Source: Arminella tubonensis
Lineage (GTDB): Bacteria; Pseudomonadota; Alphaproteobacteria; Rhizobiales; Rhizobiaceae
Assembly: GCF_003240585.1 (NCBI RefSeq)
Contig: NZ_PCDP01000080.1
Span: 1-64,000, forward strand
Direction of reading: 5' to 3'
Length of the DNA: 64,000 nucleotides
The notes beneath the pieces were generated by a model. It made no database searches and had not been told where the DNA came from. It was given only the letters and a program-made list of their open reading frames with translations. The position numbers were made by a program, and so were the translations under genes. Positions 51,743 through 61,570 of this stretch are shown here, piece by piece. Position 1 is the stretch's first letter. The number at the start of each line of letters is the position of its first letter.

Positions 51743-52261
51743 ATGTTGACAGTCATAATAGAATGCCAGGATCAGGAACCCGAGCTGGCGCAGACATTGG
51801 CAGCCTTGGTTTCGGGCGCGGTGGAAGGTTTGGTGTGCGATGTCGTGGTACTCGACCACGGCTCGCGTGACGGTACCTCTCAGGTAGCGGACGCTGCCGG
51901 CTGCCGCTTTTATTCTCAGTGGGATATCAATGACATATTGCGCTCTGCCCGCGGCGAATGGCTGCTTCTCGTGGAGCCGGGCGCGCGGCCGCAGGCTGGC
52001 TGGATCGACGAGATCGCTGAATATATGTCGCTGAACAAGGTTCCGGCCCGCTTCACCGCTTCAAGGGGATATCGCCGTCCGTTCCTGAAGCGCTTCGGCC
52101 GGACGAAGCCGCCTCTCGAACTGGGCTTTCTGGTCTCGAAGCGTCAGGCGATCGCGTCCGCGAAAACGGGCATGCGACTATCCGAGTTCACCAAGGGCCA
52201 CAAGATCCGCAGGCTTTCGAGCGAACTCATTCCGTCATGGGTCGCCCGCGCCGCGCGTTGA
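51743..52261 (+). CDS. Small family-2-like glycosyltransferase
   Basis: 172 residues. N-terminal nucleotide-sugar binding half of a GT-A fold: MLTVIIECQDQEPELAQTLA, DVVVLDHGSRDGTSQVAD (about 35-52) and EWLLLVEPGARPQAGWIDE, in place of the usual DxD. The protein is much shorter than standard GT2 enzymes, with no acceptor domain and no membrane anchor; similar short proteins occur in other rhizobia. TATAAA lies 12 nt before the ATG, so transcription may start at or near the start codon. Its end overlaps moaB by 27 nt. Confidence 0.75.
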   Translation: MLTVIIECQDQEPELAQTLAALVSGAVEGLVCDVVVLDHGSRDGTSQVADAAGCRFYSQWDINDILRSARGEWLLLVEPGARPQAGWIDEIAEYMSLNKVPARFTASRGYRRPFLKRFGRTKPPLELGFLVSKRQAIASAKTGMRLSEFTKGHKIRRLSSELIPSWVARAAR

Positions 52262-52801
52262 GCCGCGCTTCAGATGCTCGTCGAGCCTGGGCATGATTTC
52301 CACGAAATTGCACGGCATGTGGCGATAGTCGAGTTGCGCCTTGAGAATGCCGTCCCATGCATCCTTGCAGGCGCCCGGAGAGCCGGGCAGCACGAAGATG
52401 AACGTGGCATTGGCAACGCCGCCCGTCGCCCGCGACTGGATCGTCGCCGTGCCGATCTTCTCATAGGAAATGCGGTGGAAGACCGCTGAAAAGCCATCCA
52501 TGCGCTTCTCGAACAGCGGCTCCAGCGCTTCCGGCGTGACATCGCGGCCGGTAAAGCCGGTGCCTCCTGTCGTGATGACCACGTCGATCTCCGCGTCGCG
52601 CGTCCACGCCTCGACCTCTGCGCGGATGCGTTCCTTGTCGTCGGGGGCGATCGCGCGGGCCGCAAGCCGATGGCCCGCGTCAGTGATCCTTGCGGCCAGC
52701 GTGTCACCGGATTTGTCATCCGCAAGCGTGCGCGTATCCGAGACGGTCAGAACCGCGATCCCGAGCGGAATGAAAGGTCGTGAACTGCCTGAGTCCGCCA
52801 T
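52235..52801 (-). CDS. moaB: Molybdenum cofactor biosynthesis protein B
   Basis: 188 residues, MogA/MoaB fold. Motifs: GIAVLTVSDTRT (about 14-25), VVITTGGTGFTGRDVTPEAL (about 75-94), and VLPGSPGACKDAWDGIL. It adenylates molybdopterin or a related step of Moco synthesis. ATG at 52801 gives GGAGG 6 nt upstream; an ATG directly before it (52804) overlaps the ispE stop. The last nine codons overlap the convergent glycosyltransferase gene. Confidence 0.93.
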   Translation of the reverse strand: MADSGSSRPFIPLGIAVLTVSDTRTLADDKSGDTLAARITDAGHRLAARAIAPDDKERIRAEVEAWTRDAEIDVVITTGGTGFTGRDVTPEALEPLFEKRMDGFSAVFHRISYEKIGTATIQSRATGGVANATFIFVLPGSPGACKDAWDGILKAQLDYRHMPCNFVEIMPRLDEHLKRGSTRGAGDP

Positions 52802-53715
52802 CATTCGCCTCCTGCGATCGTTTCGGTCGCCTGAAAATACCAGCCCGGCGTGGCGCTGTGAAGCGATGCTGCGGCTGCCTCGGCTTGACCCAGCGTATTG
52901 AACAGCCCGAAGCAGGTGGCCCCGGAGCCCGACATCCGCACAAGCAGCGCACCCTGCGCCTTCATGAGCCTTGATAGCTCGCCAATCTCGCCGCAAAGCC
53001 CTCGCGCGGGCGGTTCGAGATCGTTGCGAAGCCCCTCGATCAGCGAGATCCATCCAGCGTGGTCGCGGCGCTCCTGCGCCGCAAATGCGAAAGGCGGATT
53101 GTCGCGACTCGGAAGGTGACGGAAGACATCAGGTGTCGAAACGCCGACCAGCGGATTGCCGAGCACCATGGCGAAGGAGGGAAAGCGGGGAAGGGGCTCG
53201 ATGTCCTCGCCGATCCCCCGCGCAATCAGCGGACGGCTTGCCAGACACATAGGCACGTCGGCGCCGATCCGCAGCGCGATCGCCGCGATCGTCTCCAGAG
53301 GCAACGCGATGCCCCAGATGCGCTGCAGGCCGCGCAGCGTGGCTGCCGCATCCGCCGATCCACCGCCGATACCGGAAGCGATCGGCAGGTTCTTTTCAAG
53401 GTGGATGTGAATGGGGAAGGTTTCAAATCCCTGCACTGAGGCGGCATCGCGCAATAGATCGCGGGCTTTCAGAACGAGATTGCTTCCACCACTCGCCTCA
53501 GCCGCCAGACCTGGCGCAAAAGGGCCGGAAAGCGAGAAGCTGTCGCCATCGGCCTTGCGGAAACCAAGACGATCACCATGCCCTGCAAAAGTGACGAGCA
53601 TGTCGAGCAGATGATAGCCATCGGCCCGCTGGCCCGTCACGTGCAGGGCCAGGTTTATTTTCGCGGGCGCATCTTCCGCAAGGTCGAACGCGCCCGCGTC
53701 AAAATTTGGCAACAT
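52801..53715 (-). CDS. ispE: 4-diphosphocytidyl-2-C-methyl-D-erythritol kinase
   Basis: 304 residues, GHMP kinase. The ATP-binding loop reads LPIASGIGGGSADAAATLRG (about 111-130), and the N-terminal APAKINLALHVTGQRADGYH (about 15-34) is the IspE signature. Catalyses the ATP-dependent step of the non-mevalonate isoprenoid pathway. Lies 6 nt downstream of the TPR gene; polyprenyl synthase, another isoprenoid enzyme, is encoded just upstream of that. Confidence 0.95.
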   Translation of the reverse strand: MLPNFDAGAFDLAEDAPAKINLALHVTGQRADGYHLLDMLVTFAGHGDRLGFRKADGDSFSLSGPFAPGLAAEASGGSNLVLKARDLLRDAASVQGFETFPIHIHLEKNLPIASGIGGGSADAAATLRGLQRIWGIALPLETIAAIALRIGADVPMCLASRPLIARGIGEDIEPLPRFPSFAMVLGNPLVGVSTPDVFRHLPSRDNPPFAFAAQERRDHAGWISLIEGLRNDLEPPARGLCGEIGELSRLMKAQGALLVRMSGSGATCFGLFNTLGQAEAAAASLHSATPGWYFQATETIAGGE

Positions 53716-53721
53716 GACGCC

Positions 53722-55563
53722 TTAGGACTTCTTGTCCGCCGGTGCCACGGTCGGCTCGGTGGGCGTCGTATCCTGCTTGGCCTTTTCAGCGGCCTTCGGG
53801 TCGTCGATGGCAGGCAAGCCGTTGGCTACCTTGTCCTTGATCCGGGGGATGTCAGCTTCATCCGGCTTGTAGACCAGTGCGCGATTCCATTGGTAGACGG
53901 ATTCGAGCTTGCGCCCGACACGCCAGTAGGCGTCGCCCAGATGGTCGTTGACAGTCGCATCGCCGGCCTCGAGCTGAACAGCGCGCTCGAGCGCGTTGAC
54001 TGCGTCGTCAAACCGGTTGAGCCGGAAATACGCCCAGCCGAGCGAATCGACGATGTAGCCGTCGTCAGGCTTCAGATCGACGGCCTTCTTGATCATCGCC
54101 AGCCCGTCATCGAGGTTCTTGTTCATGTCGACCCAGGAATAGCCGAGATAGTTCAAGACCTGCGGCTGATCCGGATTGAGCTCCAGCGCCTTCTTGAAGT
54201 TCGGTTCCGCCAGATCCCACTTTTTCAGCCGCTCATAGGCGATCGCCCGCTGGAAGTAGACGACCCAGTCGCCGCGGTTCGGCACGGAGCCGAGAATCTG
54301 CACGGCCTTGTCGTAGTTGTCGGCCATCGTCTGGTAGTCTTTGGCCTGCGACAGCACACCGCCATAGGCGATATAGTTGTGAACGTCTTTCGGGTCGGCA
54401 TCGATCAGCGCCTTCAGATGCTTCTTGGCATCGTCCGTCTTGCCTCCCTGGGCAAGCGCGAGGCCGAGTTGCAGCTCGGAAATTCGCGACATCGGCGAAT
54501 CATCCGACACCTGCTTGTAGAAGGCGATTGCCCGGTCGGTCTGGCTCTGCTTCTCGGCGATGCCGCCGAGCATGATCAGCGTGTCGGCGCTCTTCGGGTC
54601 AAGAGTATTGGCGATCTCGAGGTACAGCGAAACCACATCCTCGGCGCCATCCCGGTTCAGCGCGGCACCGACTGAAAACAGTACGGAGGCGACGCCTTGC
54701 GAGGCATTGGTCACCGCCTGTTCGGGCGGCTTGCCGTTCTTGATGTCTTCGCGAAGCGCGTTCAGCGGCGCGTAGTTGTTGATCAGGTTGTCGCCGACGG
54801 AAATGGCGTCCAGCGCCTTCTGCTGGTTGCCGTCCTTTGCTTCGAGCACTGCCAACGCCATGACTGCGCGCATGTAGGTGTCGGGCGCGGTGGCGCCGCC
54901 TTCCTTGTCGAGTACGGCGTCGTTCAGGTGCGACCGGGCCGACTTGCCGTCACCGATGACGATGGCGATCGCGCCCGCCTGGTAGTTCTTGAAGATGTTG
55001 AACCAGTCCGGCCCGCGCATCTTGTCGACCATGGCAAGCGCCTCCTTGCCGTGGCCGGCGCCGACCTGCGCCCAGGCGAGAAGGAGGTTGTTCATCATCC
55101 GGTCCAGATCGTTCGGGCCGTCATATTTCAGCACGTTCTGGGCCGTCTTGTAGTCATGCCGGCGGATCGCATCCATGCCACGCACGATCGTGGTGACGCG
55201 CTCGACGGTGGGGTCGCCCTTCAAATCGTTGGCGTATTTCACGCCTTCCTCGATATTGCCGTTGAGGAGAAGCGAGATCATCAGCCGTTGGCGGATCTCC
55301 GGATTTCCGGGTTCGATCAGCAGCGATTTCTTATAGAGCGCGATGGCCGTATCGTAGTCGTGATCGACATCGGCGGTGCGGGCCGCAAGGAAGGCGCCCG
55401 CAAAATTGTCGACACTGTCAGGATCGAAGGTGACCGTATCGCCAGTCGCTGCGGTCGCCGGCTTTGCTGCATCCTCAGCCCGTGCGGCGTTGATGGCGGA
55501 CAGGGAAAGGACCGCTGCCAACGCTGCGCCCGAGAGAAAACGGATGGCAAGTCTTTGCCGCAT
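53722..55563 (-). CDS. Exported tetratricopeptide-repeat protein
   Basis: 613 residues with a signal peptide (GAALAAVLSLSAINAARA) and about ten or more TPR-like repeats, for example DRAIAFYKQVSDDSPMSRISEL, KWDLAEPNFKKALELNPDQP and RFDDAVNALERAVQLEAGDA. Periplasmic scaffold protein; partner unknown. ATG at 55563 chosen because it begins the signal peptide; 15 upstream codons are open. Conserved in rhizobia ahead of ispE. Confidence 0.9.
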   Translation of the reverse strand: MRQRLAIRFLSGAALAAVLSLSAINAARAEDAAKPATAATGDTVTFDPDSVDNFAGAFLAARTADVDHDYDTAIALYKKSLLIEPGNPEIRQRLMISLLLNGNIEEGVKYANDLKGDPTVERVTTIVRGMDAIRRHDYKTAQNVLKYDGPNDLDRMMNNLLLAWAQVGAGHGKEALAMVDKMRGPDWFNIFKNYQAGAIAIVIGDGKSARSHLNDAVLDKEGGATAPDTYMRAVMALAVLEAKDGNQQKALDAISVGDNLINNYAPLNALREDIKNGKPPEQAVTNASQGVASVLFSVGAALNRDGAEDVVSLYLEIANTLDPKSADTLIMLGGIAEKQSQTDRAIAFYKQVSDDSPMSRISELQLGLALAQGGKTDDAKKHLKALIDADPKDVHNYIAYGGVLSQAKDYQTMADNYDKAVQILGSVPNRGDWVVYFQRAIAYERLKKWDLAEPNFKKALELNPDQPQVLNYLGYSWVDMNKNLDDGLAMIKKAVDLKPDDGYIVDSLGWAYFRLNRFDDAVNALERAVQLEAGDATVNDHLGDAYWRVGRKLESVYQWNRALVYKPDEADIPRIKDKVANGLPAIDDPKAAEKAKQDTTPTEPTVAPADKKS

Positions 55564-55685
55564 GGGAAACCTTTCTTCAAGGACCGCCGAGGAGCAGTCC
55601 GGACGCACAATGCAATTGTGACCACTGATTCATAACAGGATGGCTTTTTTGAAGCATCCTCGCAAGAAAATCAGCCTGCCGTGAA

Positions 55686-56702
55686 TTAGTTAACGCGTTC
55701 GATACAGAAATCGATCACTTCCAGCAGTGCCGATTTCCACGGCGTATCGGGCAGCGGCGCCAGCGCATCGCGGGCGATGGTACCGTAGTGCACAGCGCGA
55801 CTTATGGTGTCGCTGAGCGCGCCGTATTTGGTGATCAGGCCGAGAGCTTTTTCCAGATTGGCGTCGCTGCTGTTGCCGCCTTCGATGGCGTCGCGCCAGA
55901 AAGCACGCTCGTCCTCGGTGCCGCGTCGATAGGACAGGATGACCGGAAGCGTGATCTTGCCCTCGCGGAAATCGTCGCCGACATTCTTGCCGAGATCGGC
56001 CGCCTTGCCGCCATAGTCGAGCGCGTCGTCGACCAGCTGGAAGGCGAGGCCGAGATTGGTGCCGTAGGATTTGAGCGCGTTGCGATCCGACTTGCTTGCA
56101 TTGGCGACGATCGGCCCGACTTCCGCGGCGGCTGCAAACAGCGCTGCCGTCTTGGCGCGGATGACGGAGAGGTAATCGTCCTCGGTCGTTTCCATGTTCT
56201 TCGAGACGGACAGCTGCAGCACTTCGCCCTCGGCGATGACGCAGGCGGCCGACGACAGCACGTCGAGCGCTTCCAGCGAGCCGACTTCCACCATCATGCG
56301 GAATGCCTGGCCGAGCAGGAAGTCGCCGACCAGCACGCTTGCCTGGTTGCCCCAGATCATCCGGGCCGTCGAACGACCGCGGCGCAGATCGCTTTCGTCG
56401 ACCACGTCGTCGTGCAGCAGCGTAGCGGTGTGGAGAAATTCGACACTGGTCGCCAGCTTGATATGATTGTCGCCCTTGTAACCGAACAGCAGCGAGGAGG
56501 CGATCGTCAGCATCGGCCGCAGGCGCTTGCCGCCGGAAGAGATCAGATGCTCCGCGACTTCGGGAATCATCTGCACGTCGGAGCCGGCCTTGGAAAGGAT
56601 CAACTGGTTGGCGCGTTCCATGTCCGCCTTGGTCAAATCCACCAACGGCTTGATGGACGCCAATTTATTTTTGCTCTCTTCAAGCGGTATCACGACGCCC
56701 AA
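55686..56702 (-). CDS. ispB: Trans-polyprenyl diphosphate synthase (octa/decaprenyl)
   Basis: 338 residues from a TTG at 56702 preceded by AGGAG (9 nt). Both Asp-rich motifs are present: LLHDDVVDESDLRRGR (DDxxD) and FQLVDDALDYGG. The chain-length region before the first motif has small residues, as in long-chain synthases, and rhizobia make ubiquinone-10, so decaprenyl is expected. Supplies the ubiquinone side chain. An in-frame GTG (56693) is an alternative start. Confidence 0.93.
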   Translation of the reverse strand: MGVVIPLEESKNKLASIKPLVDLTKADMERANQLILSKAGSDVQMIPEVAEHLISSGGKRLRPMLTIASSLLFGYKGDNHIKLATSVEFLHTATLLHDDVVDESDLRRGRSTARMIWGNQASVLVGDFLLGQAFRMMVEVGSLEALDVLSSAACVIAEGEVLQLSVSKNMETTEDDYLSVIRAKTAALFAAAAEVGPIVANASKSDRNALKSYGTNLGLAFQLVDDALDYGGKAADLGKNVGDDFREGKITLPVILSYRRGTEDERAFWRDAIEGGNSSDANLEKALGLITKYGALSDTISRAVHYGTIARDALAPLPDTPWKSALLEVIDFCIERVN

Positions 56703-56810
56703 CGATCCGGACTCCTGTTCATTTGCTGCAAACGACCATAAGAAGGGGCAGGTGGCGCGGCAAGGGGCGAATTGTCCCGTCGCGCAAAATTGACAGGAAA
56801 CGCAACACTC

Positions 56811-57041
56811 ATGCAAGAATTGATCCGGACCAACGACCCCGTTACGCTCTCCTTTGCCGAAAGCCTGATGAAGGATGCGGGGATTCGTTGCATGATCGCC
56901 GACGAGGCGATGAGCGTCCTTGAAGGCTCGCTCGGCATGCTGCCGCGCCGCTTCATGGTCGAGGACGATCGTGCCATCCAGGCGCGCCGCATTCTCATCG
57001 ACGCAGGGCTCGGCGATGAGCTGCGCGCCGTCAGGAGCTGA
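56811..57041 (+). CDS. DUF2007 protein
   Basis: 76 residues, starting MQELIRTNDPVTLSFAESLM. Matches the DUF2007 (putative signal-transducing) family; core MIADEAMSVLEGSLGMLPRRFMVEDD. Soluble, function unknown. Divergent from the polyprenyl synthase gene (108-nt gap) and 9 nt upstream of the methyltransferase gene, with which it is probably translated. Confidence 0.88.
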   Translation: MQELIRTNDPVTLSFAESLMKDAGIRCMIADEAMSVLEGSLGMLPRRFMVEDDRAIQARRILIDAGLGDELRAVRS

Positions 57042-57050
57042 GCCGAGGCC

Positions 57051-57824
57051 ATGAATGCCCCTGCGGAGACGGTCGATGCTTTCCATCGCGGCGCGTTTCA
57101 CATCGTCCAGCCTAAGGGCAGGGGACATCGATCTGGCATGGATGCCATGCTGCTTGCCTCGCTGGTAGCAGACGAACGTCCGGTCCGCGTGGCCGATCTT
57201 GGTGCCGGCGCCGGTGCCGCAGGTCTTGCGGTGGCCTCCCGGCTCGACAAAGCGGAGGTCGTGCTGTTCGAACGCTCGACCGAGATGGCCCGGTTTGCGC
57301 TGAAAAGCCTGGCATTGCCCGAGAACGCACGGTTTCACGGCCGTGTCTCGGTCGTCGAAGCCGATGTGACCCTGACCGGAAGGCCGCGCAACGACGCAGG
57401 GCTTATGGACGACAGCTTCCATCACGTCATCATGAACCCGCCCTTCAACGACGGCAGCGACCGCCTGACGCCGGATGCGTTGAAGGCGGAAGCGCACGCA
57501 ATGACGGAGGGCCTGTTTGAAAGCTGGATCAGGACCGCGGGCGCCATCACAATACCGGGAGGCCAGCTGTCGCTGATCGCCCGGCCTCAGTCGATTGCCG
57601 AGATCGTCGCCGCTTGTGGCAGGCGCTTCGGTGGCATCGAGATCACCCCGATCCATCCGCGCCAGGGTGAAAACGCCGTGCGCATCCTTGTCACGGCCAT
57701 CAAGGGTTCGCGGGCCCGATTGACGCTTCGGGCTCCGCTTGTCATGCACGAGGAGGGGACGCACAAGTTCTCCGGCTTCGTCGACGACCTCAACAACGGC
57801 CGCCTCGCCTATCCCCGCAATTGA
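57051..57824 (+). CDS. N6-adenine tRNA methyltransferase (TrmN6-like)
   Basis: 257 residues. SAM-binding motif VADLGAGAGAAGLAVASRL (about 43-61) and the base-flipping motif VIMNPPFNDG (about 125-134), typical of N6-adenine RNA methyltransferases. Best family match is tRNA1(Val) A37-N6 methyltransferase. Start MNAPAETVDAFHRGAFH. Other small-molecule methyltransferases share the fold, so the exact substrate is open. Confidence 0.88.
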   Translation: MNAPAETVDAFHRGAFHIVQPKGRGHRSGMDAMLLASLVADERPVRVADLGAGAGAAGLAVASRLDKAEVVLFERSTEMARFALKSLALPENARFHGRVSVVEADVTLTGRPRNDAGLMDDSFHHVIMNPPFNDGSDRLTPDALKAEAHAMTEGLFESWIRTAGAITIPGGQLSLIARPQSIAEIVAACGRRFGGIEITPIHPRQGENAVRILVTAIKGSRARLTLRAPLVMHEEGTHKFSGFVDDLNNGRLAYPRN

Positions 57825-57947
57825 GCCAAGCTTCAACGCCTGCAGAAAAATCGTTCTGCTCGCTTTTCGCAGCTGGGCCATTGCGTTTGCCATTCCAAGG
57901 CATACATGCTCAGCAGAATTGAATTGAACGAGAACAAGGGTTTGACG

Positions 57948-58811
57948 ATGGCCGGATTGCTGAGACGACTGCTGCCGAAGCGATTTCGCAAAGATGAAAC
58001 GGTCATTCCCGTTGTCAAATTGCACGGCGCCATCATGTCCGGCGGCAGCCAGTTCCGCCCGGCACTGAACCTAACCGCCGTCGCCCAGGCGCTGGACAGG
58101 GCCTTTTCGATGAAAGGCTCGCCCGCCGTCGCCATCTCGATCAATTCGCCCGGCGGCTCGCCGGTGCAATCGCGGATGATCTATAATCGCATCCGCGAGC
58201 TTGCCCGCGAGAAGGAGAAGAAGGTGCTGGTCTTCGTCGAGGACGTCGCAGCCTCGGGCGGCTATATGATCGCCCTTGCCGGCGACGAGATCATCGCGGA
58301 CCCCACCTCCATCGTCGGTTCGATCGGCGTCGTCTCCGGCGGCTTCGGTTTTCCCGAATTGCTGAAGAAGATCGGCGTCGAGCGCCGCGTCTATACGGCA
58401 GGCGAAAACAAGATGATCCTCGATCCCTTCCAGCCGGAGAAGGAAAAGGACATCGACTACCTGAAGACCTTGCAGCTCGAGATCCACAAGATCTTCATCG
58501 ACATGGTCACCGAGCGCCGGGCCGGCCGCATCAAGGCGGACGAGGGGACGATCTTTTCCGGTCTGTTCTGGACCGGTACCCGTGGATTGGAACTCGGATT
58601 GGTCGACGGCCTCGGCGATATGCGCCAGGAACTGAAATCGCGCTACGGCGAAAAGACCCGGCTCGCGCTCGTCTCCTCGCCGCGCAGCCTGTTCGGGCGC
58701 CGTGCTCCGGGCGTCGGTCTTTCCGGTCTCGAGGGCATCGGCGCGAGCCTTCTATCCGGACTTGCGGAAGTGGCGGAAGAAAAGGCATTATGGGGCCGCT
58801 ACGGATTGTAA
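57948..58811 (+). CDS. S49-family peptidase (SppA/SohB-like)
   Basis: 287 residues. Serine protease fold: PVVKLHGAIMSGG, SINSPGGSPVQSRMIYNRI, and catalytic Ser in DVAASGGYMIALAGDEI (about 106-122); conserved GSIGVVSGGFGFPELLKKIG follows. In relatives a Lys completes the dyad. Single-domain form without a clear signal peptide or membrane anchor. ATG at 57948 has AAGGG upstream; the frame is open 14 codons further. A small gene follows after 16 nt. Confidence 0.9.
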   Translation: MAGLLRRLLPKRFRKDETVIPVVKLHGAIMSGGSQFRPALNLTAVAQALDRAFSMKGSPAVAISINSPGGSPVQSRMIYNRIRELAREKEKKVLVFVEDVAASGGYMIALAGDEIIADPTSIVGSIGVVSGGFGFPELLKKIGVERRVYTAGENKMILDPFQPEKEKDIDYLKTLQLEIHKIFIDMVTERRAGRIKADEGTIFSGLFWTGTRGLELGLVDGLGDMRQELKSRYGEKTRLALVSSPRSLFGRRAPGVGLSGLEGIGASLLSGLAEVAEEKALWGRYGL

Positions 58812-58827
58812 TTGGAACAGCCTCGGA

Positions 58828-59019
58828 ATGCCGCAACTTATCTTCATCATCGTCGTCGGCAGCGTTTGCTGGCTGATCTACAAGCGCTTCCTCCAGGCAG
58901 CGCAGCGCCTCCAGCAGAAGTCCCGCCGCCAGGAAAGCGAACGCCGCACCGGCGCAATCGGCACGCTAGTCAAGGACCCGGTCACGGGGGAATACCGCGT
59001 CAAGCGGGACGATGAGTGA
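58828..59019 (+). CDS. Small membrane-anchored protein, unknown
   Basis: 63 residues: one N-terminal hydrophobic helix (LIFIIVVGSVCWLIYKRFL) and a charged cytosolic tail ending LVKDPVTGEYRVKRDDE. No recognised family beyond similar small rhizobial proteins. TCGGA lies just before the ATG. It overlaps nothing upstream and its TGA directly precedes the ATG of the next small frame, indicating one operon with the S49 peptidase. Confidence 0.75.
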   Translation: MPQLIFIIVVGSVCWLIYKRFLQAAQRLQQKSRRQESERRTGAIGTLVKDPVTGEYRVKRDDE

Positions 59020-59190
59020 ATGCCGGACGATGCGGCACGCCTGAAGGCGCTGGAGAAGATTCGCACGTTCGGGCTTGAACTTCCCGAAGATTGGAAATTT
59101 GATCGTGACGAAGCGAACTCCCGCGGCGATAACGAGGGCGCTAGCGACGCTTCAAAACCTCCGACATCCAATCCGAGCCGGCGTAGCTGA
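59020..59190 (+). CDS. Possible 56-residue protein, unknown
   Basis: ATG immediately follows the stop of the preceding gene. Sequence begins MPDDAARLKALEKIRTFGLE and ends in a Ser/Pro/Asn-rich tail. The first 36 residues look like a real helical protein; the tail runs antisense over the last 50 bp of the ParE-like toxin gene and may be an accident. No family recognised. Coding status rests on the tight spacing to its neighbour. Confidence 0.5.
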   Translation: MPDDAARLKALEKIRTFGLELPEDWKFDRDEANSRGDNEGASDASKPPTSNPSRRS

Positions 59191-59455
59191 TACACAAGAT
59201 GTAGACGGTTTTCGTCTCTTCATCGACCGCGAAGCAGACAACTGCCTTTTCCGTTGCGGATACAGCTCGAATACCAGCATGAGGCCCTTCACGGACGGTA
59301 CCGATATGGGGAAATTCTTCCAACCGGCTTATGAAATCCGTGATCTGGTCGACTTTTGATAAACCGACCGCAAGGCCTGCATAATTAGAAATCAAATCAA
59401 CTATATCAAAAATATCCCGCTCGATCAGCGGATGATTGCGGATGCTGTAGCGCAT
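59141..59455 (-). CDS. RelE/ParE-family toxin
   Basis: 104 residues, starting MRYSIRNHPLIERDIFDIVD. The predicted RelE/ParE fold shows in FISRLEEFPHIGTVREGPHAGIRAV and a C-terminal strand KTVYILCISYAGSDWMSEVL. ParE toxins inhibit gyrase and RelE toxins cleave mRNA; this sequence does not settle which. Antitoxin gene lies 6 nt upstream, antitoxin first, the usual order. Confidence 0.88.
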   Translation of the reverse strand: MRYSIRNHPLIERDIFDIVDLISNYAGLAVGLSKVDQITDFISRLEEFPHIGTVREGPHAGIRAVSATEKAVVCFAVDEETKTVYILCISYAGSDWMSEVLKRR

Positions 59456-59461
59456 GGAGCC

Positions 59462-59740
59462 TTATTTCTCGTACTTGGCTTTCAGTTTCTCCTTCACGCG
59501 TCCTGCGATGCCGTCGCCATCCCATGGAATCCACTGGTCCCTCGGCAACTCCATCCGGCGACGGATTTCGTCAGCCATGCCTGTCAGGGGATCGGAGGCT
59601 TGGTCATCATGCATCATCTTTTCGAGACCCGCCTCGACAACACTCGACACCGAAGGAAAGACGCCTTCCTCGACCATCTTTTCCGCATAGCGCAGGTAAT
59701 TTTCCGGTAGCGTGATCGTTGTCTTTACGTTCATTGCCAT
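59462..59740 (-). CDS. ParD-like ribbon-helix-helix antitoxin
   Basis: 92 residues. N-terminal RHH domain VKTTITLPENYLRYAEKMVE, followed by EGVFPSVSSVVEAGLEKMM; acidic/proline-rich C-terminus that would wrap around the toxin. It represses its own operon in relatives. Start at 59740 (MAMNVK) or two codons on. Plausible plasmid-type module on the chromosome; intact, unlike the HicA pair at 4.9 kb. Confidence 0.9.
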   Translation of the reverse strand: MAMNVKTTITLPENYLRYAEKMVEEGVFPSVSSVVEAGLEKMMHDDQASDPLTGMADEIRRRMELPRDQWIPWDGDGIAGRVKEKLKAKYEK

Positions 59741-59839
59741 TCTCCAATGAAGCTGGAGTTTCTATATACGTCACGTCTTGACCCTTGTCCCCTCCCATGG
59801 CACCTGTCGCGCTCGTTTCCGCGAATTCGGATCTAACTC

Positions 59840-60802
<963 letters not shown>

Positions 60803-60906
60803 AGCTCACGATCGCCGCACTTCGCTACAGTTGAAATCTTGGGTGACAAAATCTTGGCCGCAGCATAGTCTGCGCCCGAATTGATTGTCATTGTGGGGGC
60901 TTAGCG

Positions 60907-61458
60907 ATGTACATTATTCTCGCCATTGTTGTTCTGGCCGTTCTCTACGCCGTTTTTGTCTATAATGGCCTGGTTCGCGCCCGCCAGATGGCAGAGGAAG
61001 CCTGGTCCGGCATCGACGTCCAGCTGAAGCGCCGCGCCGACCTTATCCCGAACCTGATCGAAACGGTGAAGGGCTACGCCACGCACGAAAAGAGCACGCT
61101 CGAGGAAGTGGTGGAACTGCGCAACAAGGCGCAGGCTGTTCCGGCCGGCGACGTTGCTGCTCGCGGTCAGGCGGAAGGACTGCTCGGCCAGGCGCTTGGA
61201 AGAGTGCTGGCGCTTGCCGAAGCCTATCCGGACCTCAAGGCCAACCAGAATTTCTCCGAGCTCCAGTCTTCGCTCGAGACCATGGAGAGCGAAATCCAGA
61301 TGGCTCGCCGCTACTACAACGGCGCTGCGCGCGATCTCAACGTCAAGGTCGAGAGCTTCCCGTCCAATCTCGTCGCCGGCCAGTTCGGCTTCTCCAAGCG
61401 CGAATATTTCGAGATCACCAACGAGGCCGACCGCGCGGTTCCGACCGTCAAGTTCTAG
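60907..61458 (+). CDS. lemA: LemA-family protein
   Basis: 183 residues. N-terminal membrane helix (IILAIVVLAVLYAVFVYNGL), then the LemA helical domain: ARQMAEEAWSGIDVQLKRRADLIPNLIETVKGYA (about 24-57). Typical partner of DUF2207-type membrane proteins, as found three genes on. Function unknown; suggested roles include envelope stress. Start ATG at 60907. Confidence 0.93.
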   Translation: MYIILAIVVLAVLYAVFVYNGLVRARQMAEEAWSGIDVQLKRRADLIPNLIETVKGYATHEKSTLEEVVELRNKAQAVPAGDVAARGQAEGLLGQALGRVLALAEAYPDLKANQNFSELQSSLETMESEIQMARRYYNGAARDLNVKVESFPSNLVAGQFGFSKREYFEITNEADRAVPTVKF

Positions 61459-61570
61459 CTTCACTTTTCGGGATCACGGTCTATCGCTACGGTTTTACAG
61501 GCGTTAAAGGAGGCGATCGCAGGCTGCGGGATCGCGCCTGCCATTCCTTTTGTTGATTGAAGAGATTGAT

